A stretch of 64,000 nucleotides of DNA from Hylemonella gracilis str. Niagara R. GTDB lineage: Bacteria > Pseudomonadota > Gammaproteobacteria > Burkholderiales > Burkholderiaceae_C. The stretch lies in the NCBI RefSeq assembly GCF_000600295.1, contig NZ_JEMG01000001.1, positions 2,667,232 to 2,731,231 of the forward strand, given 5' to 3'. The position numbers and the translations under genes are program-made. The notes beneath the pieces were generated by a model that was not told the origin of the DNA, made no database searches, and worked only from the letters and a program-made list of their open reading frames with translations. Shown here in pieces: positions 25,889 to 34,276 of this stretch (positions are counted from its first letter, which is position 1; the number at the start of each line of letters is the position of its first letter).

Positions 25889-26269
25889 TCAGGCTGCGCC
25901 CTGCCGATGCTGGACCACATCGACCCCAATGCCGTTCGGATCGACCACCACAAAATGGCGGTCACCCCAGGGTTCGTCGCGCGGTGGCATCTCAATGGGG
26001 ACGCCCAAGGACTGGATGCGTGCGTACGCTGCGTCCACATCGTCCACGTCCACGGCGACCCACAGGCCCTGCCCCTGAAAAGCCGGTCGAAAAATGCTCG
26101 GCTGTGACGGCATATTGGGTTTCATGAAACCGATCTCGCCTTCGCCCAATTGCAGCAGGACAAACCAGTCACCCTCGCCCTCGAACAACACCTCGCAGCC
26201 AAACAGCCGGACGTAAAAATCCTTGGACTCACGCACCTTCTCGGTGACCACACCGGACCAGAATTTCAT
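25889..26269 (-). CDS. VOC/glyoxalase-superfamily protein
   Basis: This 126-residue protein has two beta-alpha-beta-beta-beta units of the vicinal oxygen chelate fold: MKFWSGVVTEKVRESKDFYVRLFGCEVLFEGEGDWFVLLQLGEGEIGFM, and GLWVAVDVDDVDAAYARIQSLGVPIEMPPRDEPWGDRHFVVVDPNGIGVDVVQH in outline. The closing WGDRHFVVVDPNGIGVDVVQ is typical. Members include glyoxalase I and antibiotic-resistance proteins; the metal site is not complete enough to choose. It lies 22 bases downstream of the AraC-type gene. Confidence 0.85.
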   Translation of the reverse strand: MKFWSGVVTEKVRESKDFYVRLFGCEVLFEGEGDWFVLLQLGEGEIGFMKPNMPSQPSIFRPAFQGQGLWVAVDVDDVDAAYARIQSLGVPIEMPPRDEPWGDRHFVVVDPNGIGVDVVQHRQGAA

Positions 26270-26291
26270 TCAACACTCCTCACGGGCTGAT

Positions 26292-27080
26292 TCAGAAGCC
26301 TCCATTCTGGTCAGCGAGGCCCGCAGCGTCTTGTAAGAAAGCGACATCCTGCGCGCGTGCCCGAGATGGCGGCGAACCGTGGAAGCGCGCAAAGGCGTGG
26401 CTGAAGTGGCTTTGGTCGGTGTAACCCAGACTGGCCGCGATGTGCGCGAGCGGGAGGTCAGCTCGGGCCAGCAGCGCACAGGCGCGCCGGTATCGGACGA
26501 TCTCCGAATACAGCTTGGGCGGTAGGCCCGCAAGCTCCAGGAAGTTGCGCTCGAACTGCCGGGGGCTCTTGCAGCAAAGCTCAGCCAACTCGGTCACACG
26601 CACGGGGCCGGACGCCTGCTCGATGTGCTGGATGGCATCGTCGATGCGACTGTGCCGGGGTGACCGCCTTTGCAGCTGCGCCAACAGCATCGCGTCCACG
26701 CGATTGAACACGGCCTCACTCGCCATCGACTCGGCCAGCTCAGCCACACGCTGGGCTAAAGGCCCCACGGCAGGCAACACCGCATCGGTCAGATCGCTGG
26801 CCGGCATGTCCAGAAAGTGGCGGCTCTGGCCCGGCCTGAAGCGGATGCCGAGGTAATGACAAGCGGGCTCGATGGCCAGCTCGGTTCTGCGGGTGGTCGT
26901 CCCATACACGTCGACCCGGTAGTTCGACGCGCCCAGCACCAGCACCATGTCCACGGAGCCATCTGGCGCGATGGCAAAGCTCGGGTCCCGGTTGTCCAGG
27001 CTCAACCAGTAGTGGCTGACATGCGTCCGCAGTGGCGGGGCGGGCAAGGCGACATGGATGGGTTGACGGCTTGGGCTCAT
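26292..27080 (-). CDS. AraC-family transcriptional regulator
   Basis: The ATG at 27080 (MSPSRQPIHVALPAPPL) gives 262 residues. The N-terminal DUF6597-like domain (HYWLSLDNRDPSFAIAPDGSVDMVLVLG) is followed by the C-terminal double HTH of the AraC family (GPVRVTELAELCCKSPRQFERNFLELAGLPPKLYSEIVRYRRA, DLPLAHIAASLGYTDQSHFSHAFARFHG in outline). It is a likely regulator of the adjacent VOC gene, 22 bases downstream. An in-frame start further upstream (27143) would overlap the next gene's stop. Confidence 0.87.
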   Translation of the reverse strand: MSPSRQPIHVALPAPPLRTHVSHYWLSLDNRDPSFAIAPDGSVDMVLVLGASNYRVDVYGTTTRRTELAIEPACHYLGIRFRPGQSRHFLDMPASDLTDAVLPAVGPLAQRVAELAESMASEAVFNRVDAMLLAQLQRRSPRHSRIDDAIQHIEQASGPVRVTELAELCCKSPRQFERNFLELAGLPPKLYSEIVRYRRACALLARADLPLAHIAASLGYTDQSHFSHAFARFHGSPPSRARAQDVAFLQDAAGLADQNGGF

Positions 27081-27139
27081 CGTTCTCGTTCCATCGTCGA
27101 TGGGCGTACGACTGTGCGCAGTTTTACCCTTGTGGGACG

Positions 27140-27622
27140 TCAATCAGGACCACCACGTCCACCATTCAGCCGCCCCGAGGCCGACTGCCTGCCGCCCGTG
27201 GCGGGCTGCAGCAAGCCCGCCTTGCCCAGGCCGAATGGGGGCATGTTGACGTAGACGTTCTCGTAGTTGCCTGCCGAAGCCCTGTAGGTCTCGTGCCAGA
27301 TGCCGACCGATCCATCGGTGCCGATCGCCTTGTTGAAGGCACGCCAGGCAGGCAAATGCACGGCGTCCTTGTTCTTGGCGTAGGCCAGGAGTTGCTCCAT
27401 GGAGCGCCAGTACTGCACCAGGATGATGGTGCGCGAGAACCACATCTCCGCGTGCAGCAGCCCGAGGTCGGGCTGCTGGCCCAGTTCCTTGAGCATGCGC
27501 GGCATGGCCTGGGCGACCGGGAACCATTTGTGGATCAACCAGGGTTTGTTGATCCGCATGCCGATCAGGAACACGACGAAGTCACCTTCCAGCGTCGCGG
27601 TCAAGCGCTCCTTGTGGATCAT
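27140..27622 (-). CDS. DUF4188 / monooxygenase-like protein
   Basis: The ATG at 27622 (MIHKERLTATLEGDFVVFLIGMRINKPW) gives 160 residues. The N-terminus and the WFSRTIILVQYWRSMEQLLAYAKNKDAVHLPAWRAFNK segment match DUF4188, a family with an ABM-like (antibiotic biosynthesis monooxygenase) ferredoxin-like fold. The C-terminal 30 residues are Gly-rich and unlikely to be conserved. It lies 13 bases after the GFA gene; co-transcription is likely. Confidence 0.78.
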   Translation of the reverse strand: MIHKERLTATLEGDFVVFLIGMRINKPWLIHKWFPVAQAMPRMLKELGQQPDLGLLHAEMWFSRTIILVQYWRSMEQLLAYAKNKDAVHLPAWRAFNKAIGTDGSVGIWHETYRASAGNYENVYVNMPPFGLGKAGLLQPATGGRQSASGRLNGGRGGPD

Positions 27623-27635
27623 GGTCAATCACGCA

Positions 27636-28064
27636 TCAGGGCTTGGACGGTGCCGCCGCCGCAACGGGAGGGCCGTCGAATCGCTCCAGCGCCTGGTCCA
27701 CGCAAGCCCAATTGGGCGCGCTCCCAACCCAGATGTTGGTGGTCGGCTGGACCGCCGACGGGTCATCCAGGGTGCCGACACGGACCACCGTGAGGCCTGG
27801 ACGACCGCTGGAATCGGAAAAGAGATGGCTGCCGCATGTGGGGCAAAAGCGCCGGGTGACCGTGTTGCCGCTGTCGGCCTTCTTGTCGTGGCGTCCCGGC
27901 GTGCCCGAAATCGTGATGGCATCGCTGGGGAAAATGACGTTCACAGTCCCGTTCGACGAAATGCGCTGACAGTCCCTGCACCAGCAGACCCTGGACGGGC
28001 CCGGGTCGGCAGAGATCTGATAACGCACTGCGCCACAGAGGCAAGCACCGGTGAACAACTTCAT
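27636..28064 (-). CDS. GFA (Gfa/CENP-V) zinc-binding protein
   Basis: This 142-residue protein has the GFA domain cysteines: GACLCGAVRYQI near the start, CWCRDCQRISSNGT in the middle and RFCPTCGSHLFSDSSG later. The family binds zinc and includes the glutathione-dependent formaldehyde-activating enzyme of Paracoccus, but most members have unknown substrates. It precedes the DUF4188 gene by 13 bases. The 133-base gap upstream (28065-28197) has no gene I can support. Confidence 0.87.
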   Translation of the reverse strand: MKLFTGACLCGAVRYQISADPGPSRVCWCRDCQRISSNGTVNVIFPSDAITISGTPGRHDKKADSGNTVTRRFCPTCGSHLFSDSSGRPGLTVVRVGTLDDPSAVQPTTNIWVGSAPNWACVDQALERFDGPPVAAAAPSKP

Positions 28065-28197
28065 GGGGACTCCTGGTAATTCTTGAATTGTGCGCGGCAG
28101 TGCCTTTTGTAACCCGCACGCAGCCCGTGTTCAAGCGCCCGCCAACGTGGAACTGAGCGAGGAAGACGCCAAGGTCTTGCCGCGTTGGCTGCATGCG

Positions 28198-28662
28198 CTA
28201 AGGCACATAAGGGCCCTTGACTTCGCCCCAGCCCCACTTGGGCATGGGCGCATCGGGATTGACCTCCGCACCGTCTTGTGAGTTCAGCACCGCGAGACGG
28301 GAACCCCACTCCAGATAGCCCACCAGCGCGGATCTGAACTCGGGATCATCGGGCATGCCCAGTTCGTCGGCGGTGTCCAGCAGCAACGCCAGCCAGGCGC
28401 GGCGTTGCTCCTGGGTGAGGTGCCGATTCAGGTGCTGGCGGATCATGTGCGGATGCCCCCCATGGTCGGACGAGTAAGCCTCTGGCCCGCCCAGAACCTC
28501 CGCCAGGAAGGCAGCGACATGCTTCGCGTGCTCAGGGTTCATGTGAGCAAACACCGGAGCCAGTGTCGGATTCGCGGGGACCCGTTCGTAAAAACGCGTG
28601 GTCAGGCACAACAGCGCTTCCATGCCGCCGAGCCATGCATAGAGTGAGGGAGGGTTTTGCAT
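28198..28662 (-). CDS. Group II truncated haemoglobin-like protein
   Basis: The ATG at 28662 (MQNPPSLYAWLGGMEALLCL) gives 154 residues. The truncated-globin pattern is seen in YAWLGGMEALLCLTTRFYERV, then PVFAHMNPEHAKHVAAFLAEVLGGPEAYS and GHPHMIRQHLNRHLTQEQRRAWL, where the histidine of HPHMIRQH region is the proximal haem ligand candidate. Group II (trHbO) proteins bind oxygen or detoxify NO and peroxide. An upstream in-frame start would overlap the GNAT gene; the ATG at 28662 leaves 15 bases between them. Confidence 0.83.
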   Translation of the reverse strand: MQNPPSLYAWLGGMEALLCLTTRFYERVPANPTLAPVFAHMNPEHAKHVAAFLAEVLGGPEAYSSDHGGHPHMIRQHLNRHLTQEQRRAWLALLLDTADELGMPDDPEFRSALVGYLEWGSRLAVLNSQDGAEVNPDAPMPKWGWGEVKGPYVP

Positions 28663-28676
28663 CAGCACACCTTCAA

Positions 28677-29162
28677 TCAGAAGACCTTCTGCCAGTAGCC
28701 GACATCGAGCCATTGCCCGAACTTGTACCCGACTTGCTCAAAGCGGGCAACTTGTTTCATGCCCATCTTTTCGTGCAGGCGGACGCTGGCATCGTTCGGC
28801 AACACAATGCCACCCATGGCGGCATGAATGCCGCGTTCCGCCAGGGCTGAAAACAAGGCCTCGTAAAGGTGGCTGCCCAGGCCGCGAGACTGGCTGCCAT
28901 GCTTGAGATAGACCGACGTTTCAACGGAGTAGCGGTAAGCCGAGCGTTCTTTCCATTTGCTGGCATAGGCATAACCCAGCAGCTGCCCCGACTCTTCCAG
29001 CACCAACCAGGGCAGCCCCGCCGCCTGGATGACGTCGACGCGACGCCGCATCTCCTCGGCAGAGACCGGTAGCTCCTCGAAGGTGATGGTCGTGTTGGCG
29101 ACGTAGTGGTTGTAGATGCCGACGATGGCCTCGGCGTCGGAGGGGTGTGCAGATCGGATCAC
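28677..29162 (-). CDS. Phosphinothricin N-acetyltransferase-like GNAT protein
   Basis: This 161-residue protein starts at a GTG (MIRSAHPSDAEAIVGIYNHYVANTTITFEE) and follows the Pat/Bar pattern: EEMRRRVDVIQAAGLPWLVLEE, GYAYASKWKERSAYRYSVETSVYL, and the acetyl-CoA loop SQSRGLGSHLYEALFSAL. Family members acetylate phosphinothricin, methionine sulfoximine or sulfone, or related amino acids. The substrate here is not known. No good ribosome binding site precedes the GTG. Confidence 0.83.
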   Translation of the reverse strand: MIRSAHPSDAEAIVGIYNHYVANTTITFEELPVSAEEMRRRVDVIQAAGLPWLVLEESGQLLGYAYASKWKERSAYRYSVETSVYLKHGSQSRGLGSHLYEALFSALAERGIHAAMGGIVLPNDASVRLHEKMGMKQVARFEQVGYKFGQWLDVGYWQKVF

Positions 29163-29235
29163 AACAGTAGGACGTTTCGAATCAGGTTACAAAGAGATGC
29201 CGTGAAGTCCATATGGCAAGGGATAGGCGTTGCCC

Positions 29236-29655
29236 TCACAGGGCCAAGAATGCGGCATAGACAAAGCCGCAAGACCCAGCAAGGGCTGTGAGAGCGCCAA
29301 GAACATTGCCTGCATACACGACCTTGGCGGAAAACGGCCCCTCGGAAGCAAGCCCACGATGCCCCACGACCGCGGACAGTGGCAATGAAACGCAGAAGGC
29401 ATAAGACGAGACGATGAGCGAAGCCGCCACGAACCACTTGATTGCATCCGGAGCTGGCGTGGACGAAAGGAGAGCACCGATGACCAGCATGAGCAATGCA
29501 CCGACCGGAAGACTGGCATGGGCGACCCGCCATGCGTGAATGACATGCTCCGCCGCTTTCCGATTGATGGCTCTTCCATAAGGACCGCCCAGGAGCAGGC
29601 CAAAGAGCAAGACCATGGCGCCGTGGAAGACAAGATAACGTGCGGATGCATCCAT
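29236..29655 (-). CDS. Four-helix membrane protein of unknown function
   Basis: The ATG at 29655 (MDASARYLVFHGAMVLLFGLLLGGPYGRAIN) gives 139 residues with four hydrophobic helices (LVFHGAMVLLFGLLLGG, LPVGALLMLVIGALLSS, WFVAASLIVSSYAFCVSLPLS, NVLGALTALAGSCGFVYAAFL). Its overall pattern resembles small styrene-oxide-isomerase-like or hypothetical membrane proteins, but I do not assign a family. It is in the minus-strand accessory set, downstream of the chlorite-dismutase-family gene. Confidence 0.65.
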   Translation of the reverse strand: MDASARYLVFHGAMVLLFGLLLGGPYGRAINRKAAEHVIHAWRVAHASLPVGALLMLVIGALLSSTPAPDAIKWFVAASLIVSSYAFCVSLPLSAVVGHRGLASEGPFSAKVVYAGNVLGALTALAGSCGFVYAAFLAL

Positions 29656-29770
29656 GGTGTGCGGGGTTCTTTGGTGCAAGCGCTTGGTTGCGCTTAGGGT
29701 GAGATGGGCCGAAAAGTGCGGAACAGCATGGCCGGGTGTTGCTCTTCGTGCCCCCTTGTTGCTGTAAGGG

Positions 29771-30328
29771 TCAGGCCGAGTTCTTGACCAAGCGGATGTC
29801 AACTTCTCGCGAGACATACCGCCACTCGGGCGAAGAACGGAGTTCGAGCAGCATGTGATCGAACTGCGCTTCGTGCTCGGGAGCGTACTCGAACCAAGTC
29901 AAGAAATCGAAGGGCTCCTCTTCCGAGATGTCCCGGCAATGATGCAGCCTGCGAGCAATGGCAGGCAGATAACGCATGCCTATGGCAATGTGCTGCGATT
30001 GCGCTTCGAAGATCTGGCGGCGCTCGTCCTGGGTGAGATCCCACCAGGCAGCAGATTTTCGGATCGGAATCAGTGCCGCGAAAGTGGCAGCGGGCCGTCC
30101 CAGGCCTTCCTGCTTGGCCAGCAGCGCGGTCTTCTCACCCTGTTCCACATACCGGACGTTGCTGGTAATGCCTCTGAGCGTCCACATCGAACTCGATGGC
30201 ACATCGAACCCGGCAAGCACGCTGATGGCAGCCGGCTGATCCAGGGCGGGCCCGCAGATCGTTGTTTGTGAGCGGACGCTCCACTCGCCGGTGCTGGCGG
30301 CAACAAATGTGAATGATCGAGTTGACAT
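29771..30328 (-). CDS. Chlorite dismutase-family protein
   Basis: The ATG at 30328 (MSTRSFTFVAASTGEWSV) gives 185 residues, the short dimeric class. The pattern WTLRGITSNVRYVEQGEKTALLAKQEGLG, then AALIPIRKSAAWWDLTQDERRQIFE, the haem-binding region SQHIAIGMRYLPAIARRLHHCRD and the closing FDFLTWFEYAPEHEAQFD matches the chlorite dismutase/HemQ-like family as known from Betaproteobacteria. True chlorite dismutases keep a distal arginine; I cannot place that residue with certainty. Activity on chlorite or another small ligand is therefore open. Confidence 0.8.
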   Translation of the reverse strand: MSTRSFTFVAASTGEWSVRSQTTICGPALDQPAAISVLAGFDVPSSSMWTLRGITSNVRYVEQGEKTALLAKQEGLGRPAATFAALIPIRKSAAWWDLTQDERRQIFEAQSQHIAIGMRYLPAIARRLHHCRDISEEEPFDFLTWFEYAPEHEAQFDHMLLELRSSPEWRYVSREVDIRLVKNSA

Positions 30329-30359
30329 GGAGGGCAAAGTGGTTTGTCCTGGTTAGACA

Positions 30360-31220
30360 TCAGCGAGCGACCAACAGACGAAGCTCGTTCTCGGCGTACT
30401 CGTACTGGGTACACCATTCAAAGCGCTCTATGGGCAGTCCCCAGCTCGCGCTGGGATTGTGCAGCAGGTGAAAGTCATCGCCGAGTTTGAGCGGCTGATT
30501 GGCGCAGTCTACGGCCGAGTGAAGGACGCCGACGAAGGGACCTGACTCGGGATCGAGGAAACCCGCGGTTCCGACGCTGCTCTGATTCTTCTTCATGATC
30601 ACCGGTCGGTGCTTGTGATAGCGATCGACTACTCGCCTTGTTCGTCTGTCAATTTCTAGGGTGAGGTTGCCAAAGGGCAGGAATGCTTTCAGGAAGAAGG
30701 GCATGTCCCCACCGAATGGACCGTGCGGCACCCCTCGAGAGTTGATGGCGAGCAAGATCAGGTCATCTTCATTAACCCGTCCCTTCTTCACATCATCATG
30801 GAACTTGAGCGACTTCGTTCGGTACGCGTTGGTGAATCTAAGGACGACCTTCTCGGATGGCACCATGAAGGCTTCACCAGGCACGATGTCAGGAACTTGG
30901 TCGGCACCTTCGCCAGCAGTTGGTGCCACCGCCTCAACCCAGACGCGTCGCCCTTGCTCCAGGAAGTAGAACTCTGGTCCCGCGTCCCCAACCCTGTGGA
31001 CTTCGATTCCACGCTCTATGAGCGTGCACGCGAGGTACATCTCCCAGAAGCGCTGCAGGAAGTGGTTCCGGGCGTCGGAAAGGTGGTTTGTATCGGCTAT
31101 TGCCTGATACCGTAGCCAGAGGGACTCTACAAATGCCTTGGCTTCTACGAGATTCGGTGAATCACGGACGTTAATGTAGGCGGGATCTGTTGCATCCCCC
31201 GAAAGGAAGTACGACGACAC
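30360..31220 (-). CDS. Hypothetical protein with a possible nuclease-like fold
   Basis: This 286-residue protein starts at a GTG (MSSYFLSGDATDPAYINVRD). A segment near residues 55-105 (LQRFWEMYLACTLIERGIEVHRVG, DAGPEFYFLEQGRRVWVEAVAP) looks like the E...(G/P)E/DF...ExK layout of PD-(D/E)XK proteins, but the expected lysine is not present (VEAV). Base composition is lower in GC than the neighbouring housekeeping genes. It ends 31 bases before the chlorite-dismutase-family gene and is not clearly part of any known system. Confidence 0.6.
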   Translation of the reverse strand: MSSYFLSGDATDPAYINVRDSPNLVEAKAFVESLWLRYQAIADTNHLSDARNHFLQRFWEMYLACTLIERGIEVHRVGDAGPEFYFLEQGRRVWVEAVAPTAGEGADQVPDIVPGEAFMVPSEKVVLRFTNAYRTKSLKFHDDVKKGRVNEDDLILLAINSRGVPHGPFGGDMPFFLKAFLPFGNLTLEIDRRTRRVVDRYHKHRPVIMKKNQSSVGTAGFLDPESGPFVGVLHSAVDCANQPLKLGDDFHLLHNPSASWGLPIERFEWCTQYEYAENELRLLVAR

Positions 31221-31337
31221 GGCATGCCTTGGAATCTGCGCCTAACAAATAAGATGGATTTCCCAGTCCCGAACGAGCCGCGATTTGCGGAAAACGGCAA
31301 TAGAGTGCCACGATGGGAAGTAGGAACTTTTCATTAA

Positions 31338-31526
31338 CTCAACCGGAAGGGGAAGTCGATAGCTATTGTCACTCTCGGCATCGATCTCTCCAACTCTGTG
31401 TTCGTTTTTTTCAGAATGAACAACGGCGGCAAACTCGAGCAGGCGCACCCCAACGTAACACGCGGCAAGCTACTCGACCTCGTTGCAGCCCAGCCACCGC
31501 GCAACATCGACCGGGTTCTATCCTGA
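31338..31526 (+). pseudogene. Decayed IS110-family transposase N-terminal fragment
   Basis: A plus-strand frame open from 31338 to the TGA at 31524-31526 reads, without a usable start, IAIVTLGIDLSNSVF followed by GGKLEQAHPNVTRGKLLDLV and AAQPPRNID. This matches the N-terminus of IS110-type DEDD transposases (IVTVGIDLAKNVF, then PxVxRxKLLxLxAxLPP, then IGMEAC). The frame stops where GMEACSGAH should follow, and nothing further of the transposase is visible; psd begins directly after. No terminal repeats are visible. It is a remnant of at most 60 codons within the only intergenic gap over 300 bases. Confidence 0.6.
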
Positions 31527-31529
31527 ACC

Positions 31530-32396
31530 TCAAACCTGCCGCAACAACCCCTGCCCCGCCCTCACCTCACTCCCCGTCGCCAGCCCCTCCACCAGCGCCA
31601 GCCCCGGCGGAGCCAGCACCACGATGGTGGAACCATGCTCGAACCAGCCCATCTCCTGCCCGCGCTGCAGGACCGCGTCACACGACAGCACCTGCGGCCC
31701 TGCGTAGTCGTGGTGCAGGTTCAGGTCCAGGAAGTGCAGTCGCACGCTGGCCACGAGGATGGCGCCCACGGGCACCAGGGTGAGCTGCAGGCCCGTCGGC
31801 AGTTCGGCCTCGATCACGGCGCGGTCGTTGCGGCAGTAAAGGGACTTCACGCGCTTGAGCGCAATGGGGTTGACGTTCCACGCATCTCCCTGGATGTGGG
31901 TGACGCGCCGCACCCGGCAATCCGCGGGCGCGTGAAAGCGGTGGTACATGCCGGCGCGCAGGCGCAGGGTGACGTAGCTGCCGCCCTGGTGTTGCTGCGC
32001 CAGCTGAGCCGCCGCCGCGTCGTTGCCCAGCAGCTCGGTCAGGCTGTAGGGCATGCCTTTGATCTGCAGCAGCTCATCTCCCTGGATGCGGCCATGGCCG
32101 CCGATGATGCCGTCGCTGGGGGCACACACCACGTGAGGGTCCGCGTCGAAGGGCCGCGCGCCGTCCTTCAGTTCGCGCACGAAGCAATCACGCAGGCTGC
32201 CGAACTTCTGCTGCTTCGCCTCGCCCAGGTCCGGACGGGCGAAGAACTTGAAGGCGGCAATCGAAGGCACGCGCACCAAAGGGTTGCGGATTTGGGCGAA
32301 GCGCCCCATGAAACGCGTGAGCGCCACGCGCGGCAGACGGTTGGTCAATACGAAGTTCAGGCTTTCCTGCTGCAGCAGGCGGTGGATGACGTTCAT
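31530..32396 (-). CDS. psd: Phosphatidylserine decarboxylase proenzyme
   Basis: This 288-residue protein shows the decarboxylase family sequence, including FVRELKDGARPFD, GIIGGHGRIQGDELLQIKGMPYSL, YHRFHAPADCRVRRVTHIQGD, and the self-cleavage site FEHGSTIVVL near residue 255. The serine of GST becomes the pyruvoyl group; the position before it is His, where LGST or FGST is common. It makes phosphatidylethanolamine at the inner membrane. It is divergent from an aminotransferase gene, with a 130-base gap. Confidence 0.93.
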   Translation of the reverse strand: MNVIHRLLQQESLNFVLTNRLPRVALTRFMGRFAQIRNPLVRVPSIAAFKFFARPDLGEAKQQKFGSLRDCFVRELKDGARPFDADPHVVCAPSDGIIGGHGRIQGDELLQIKGMPYSLTELLGNDAAAAQLAQQHQGGSYVTLRLRAGMYHRFHAPADCRVRRVTHIQGDAWNVNPIALKRVKSLYCRNDRAVIEAELPTGLQLTLVPVGAILVASVRLHFLDLNLHHDYAGPQVLSCDAVLQRGQEMGWFEHGSTIVVLAPPGLALVEGLATGSEVRAGQGLLRQV

Positions 32397-32527
32397 GCGT
32401 CGACTCTAGGGCGGATTTGTTGCAGAACGACGAAACACCGGTGACAGGCGGCACGTCACAAGGTTTTCACGCGCCTGTCAAATTACCCGCCTACAAAGGG
32501 CGTTTCAGTCACGGAAACAACACAACC

Positions 32528-34222
32528 ATGGTGGAAGAATTTGCCTGGACGGCCGGCCTGCTCGGAGCAGCGGCCCTCACCCTGCCCAAACTCAAACGCA
32601 GGCTGGAACTCTCACGCGCCAAGCACCCTTCGCTGACCGGCCATTCGCGCATGGCCAAGCGCCTGGCGCGCCTGCTGCCGGGTTACGCCTACGACGAAGC
32701 GCAGTTCTTCAACAGCGACGGCGCGCCCGACGCCATCGTTCAACTTCGCCGGGCCGGCTTTTACGCGCTGGCGGGCCGTCTGCAGGCCAAGGCGCCCAAA
32801 TCCATCGCATTGACCAAGGAAATGCGCGATGGCATTCCTGATCTGCGTTTCACCGGCGCCTACCGCGTGCCGTTCCAGTACAGCCCTTTCCTGCGCCAGC
32901 ACATCTCCACGGGCGCCTTCGTGCAGTCCGCCAGCGGCGTGACCGTGACCGACCTGGACGGTAACCACTATTACGACCTCACAGGCTCCTACGGCGTCAA
33001 CGTGCTGGGCGTGGATTTCTACAAGCAGAACATGGCCGAGGGCGCGGCGCTCACGCAGGACCTGGGCCTGGTGCTGGGCATGCTGCACCCCTGCGTGGCC
33101 GACAACGTCAAGCGCTTGAAGGCCATCAGCGGCAAGGACGACGTGTCCTTCCACATGAGCGGCACCGAGGCCGTGATGCAGGCCGTGCGCCTCGCGCGTT
33201 ACCACACGCGCAAGAAACATCTGGTGCGCTTCTCGGGTGCCTACCACGGCTGGTGGGAAGACGTGCAACCTGGCCCCGGCAACCCCCTGCCCCCACGCGA
33301 AACCTACACCCTGCGAGAGATGCACGAAGCCTCGCTGAAGGTGCTGCGCACCCGCAAGGACATCGCCTGCGTGCTGGTCAACCCGCTGCAAGCCCTGCAC
33401 CCGAACAAGAACGCGCCGGGTGACTCCACCCTGCTCGACAGCAGCCGCAGCGCCAGCTACGGCCCGGCGCAGAAAGAAGCCTACGCCGCCTGGCTGAAGC
33501 AGCTGCGCGAAGTCTGCACCCAGCGCGGCATCGTCTTGATCTTTGACGAAGTGTTCCTGGGCTTTCGCCTCGCGCCCGGTGGCGCGCAGGAATACTTTGG
33601 CGTGCAGGCTGACCTCGTCACCTACGGCAAGACCCTGGGTGGTGGTTTCCCGGTCGGCGTGGTCTGCGGCAGCCGATCGCTGATGCAGCGCTTCCGCGAG
33701 GACAAACCCGCCGACATCTGCTTCGCCCGCGGCACCTTCAAGGAACACCCCTATGTGATGGGGGCGATGAACGCTTTCCTGCGTCAGCTGGAGACGCCCG
33801 CAGTCCAGGCGCTCTACCAGAATCTCGACACGACGTGGGACACGCGGCGCGAGCGCTTCAATGCCCGCATGGCCGCCGAAGGCCTGCCCGTGCAGGCCGC
33901 CAACATGCAAAGCATCTGGACGATCAGCTACACCACCCCTTCGCGCTACAACTGGATGTACCAGTACTACCTGCGCGACGCGGGCCTGGGCCTGAGCTGG
34001 GTCGGCACCGGCCGTTTCATCTTCAGCCTGAACTACAGCGAGGCCGACTTCGACGCCGTGCTGGACCGCTGCGTGCAAGCAGCACGGCTGATGCGGCAGG
34101 ACGGCTGGTGGCACACGCTCAACAGCCAGGACATGCATGAACTGAGCAACAAGGCCATCAAGCGCACGGTGCTGCGCGAGACCTTGCGGCAGTTCTCCTC
34201 GCGCTGGTTCGGACGGGCCTGA
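32528..34222 (+). CDS. Class III aminotransferase, glutamate-1-semialdehyde mutase-like
   Basis: The ATG at 32528 (MVEEFAWTAGLLGAAALTL) gives 564 residues. About 100 extra N-terminal residues, including a hydrophobic segment, precede a class III aminotransferase domain: VTDLDGNHYYDLTGSYGVNVLG, FHMSGTEAVMQAVRLAR, FSGAYHGWW, LIFDEVFLGFR and the PLP lysine in TYGKTLGGGFPVGVV. This is like HemL in fold, but the longer N-terminus and lack of haem context suggest another role, perhaps in a lipid or surface pathway given psd next door. It is followed by a strong terminator. Confidence 0.82.
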   Translation: MVEEFAWTAGLLGAAALTLPKLKRRLELSRAKHPSLTGHSRMAKRLARLLPGYAYDEAQFFNSDGAPDAIVQLRRAGFYALAGRLQAKAPKSIALTKEMRDGIPDLRFTGAYRVPFQYSPFLRQHISTGAFVQSASGVTVTDLDGNHYYDLTGSYGVNVLGVDFYKQNMAEGAALTQDLGLVLGMLHPCVADNVKRLKAISGKDDVSFHMSGTEAVMQAVRLARYHTRKKHLVRFSGAYHGWWEDVQPGPGNPLPPRETYTLREMHEASLKVLRTRKDIACVLVNPLQALHPNKNAPGDSTLLDSSRSASYGPAQKEAYAAWLKQLREVCTQRGIVLIFDEVFLGFRLAPGGAQEYFGVQADLVTYGKTLGGGFPVGVVCGSRSLMQRFREDKPADICFARGTFKEHPYVMGAMNAFLRQLETPAVQALYQNLDTTWDTRRERFNARMAAEGLPVQAANMQSIWTISYTTPSRYNWMYQYYLRDAGLGLSWVGTGRFIFSLNYSEADFDAVLDRCVQAARLMRQDGWWHTLNSQDMHELSNKAIKRTVLRETLRQFSSRWFGRA

Positions 34223-34276
34223 ACACGGTGCTTGATCGGGCGAAGGAGCATAGACCACCCCCCGATCAGGCAGAAG

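Noticed and set aside
21341..31250. Chromosomal integron cassette array
   Set aside because: Gene content and common orientation suggested it, but the gaps do not contain paired RYYYAAC and GTTRRRY sites with a stem between them. Only isolated heptamers (for example GCCTAAC near 31240 and GTTAGAC near 30352) were found, and no integrase gene is in the window.
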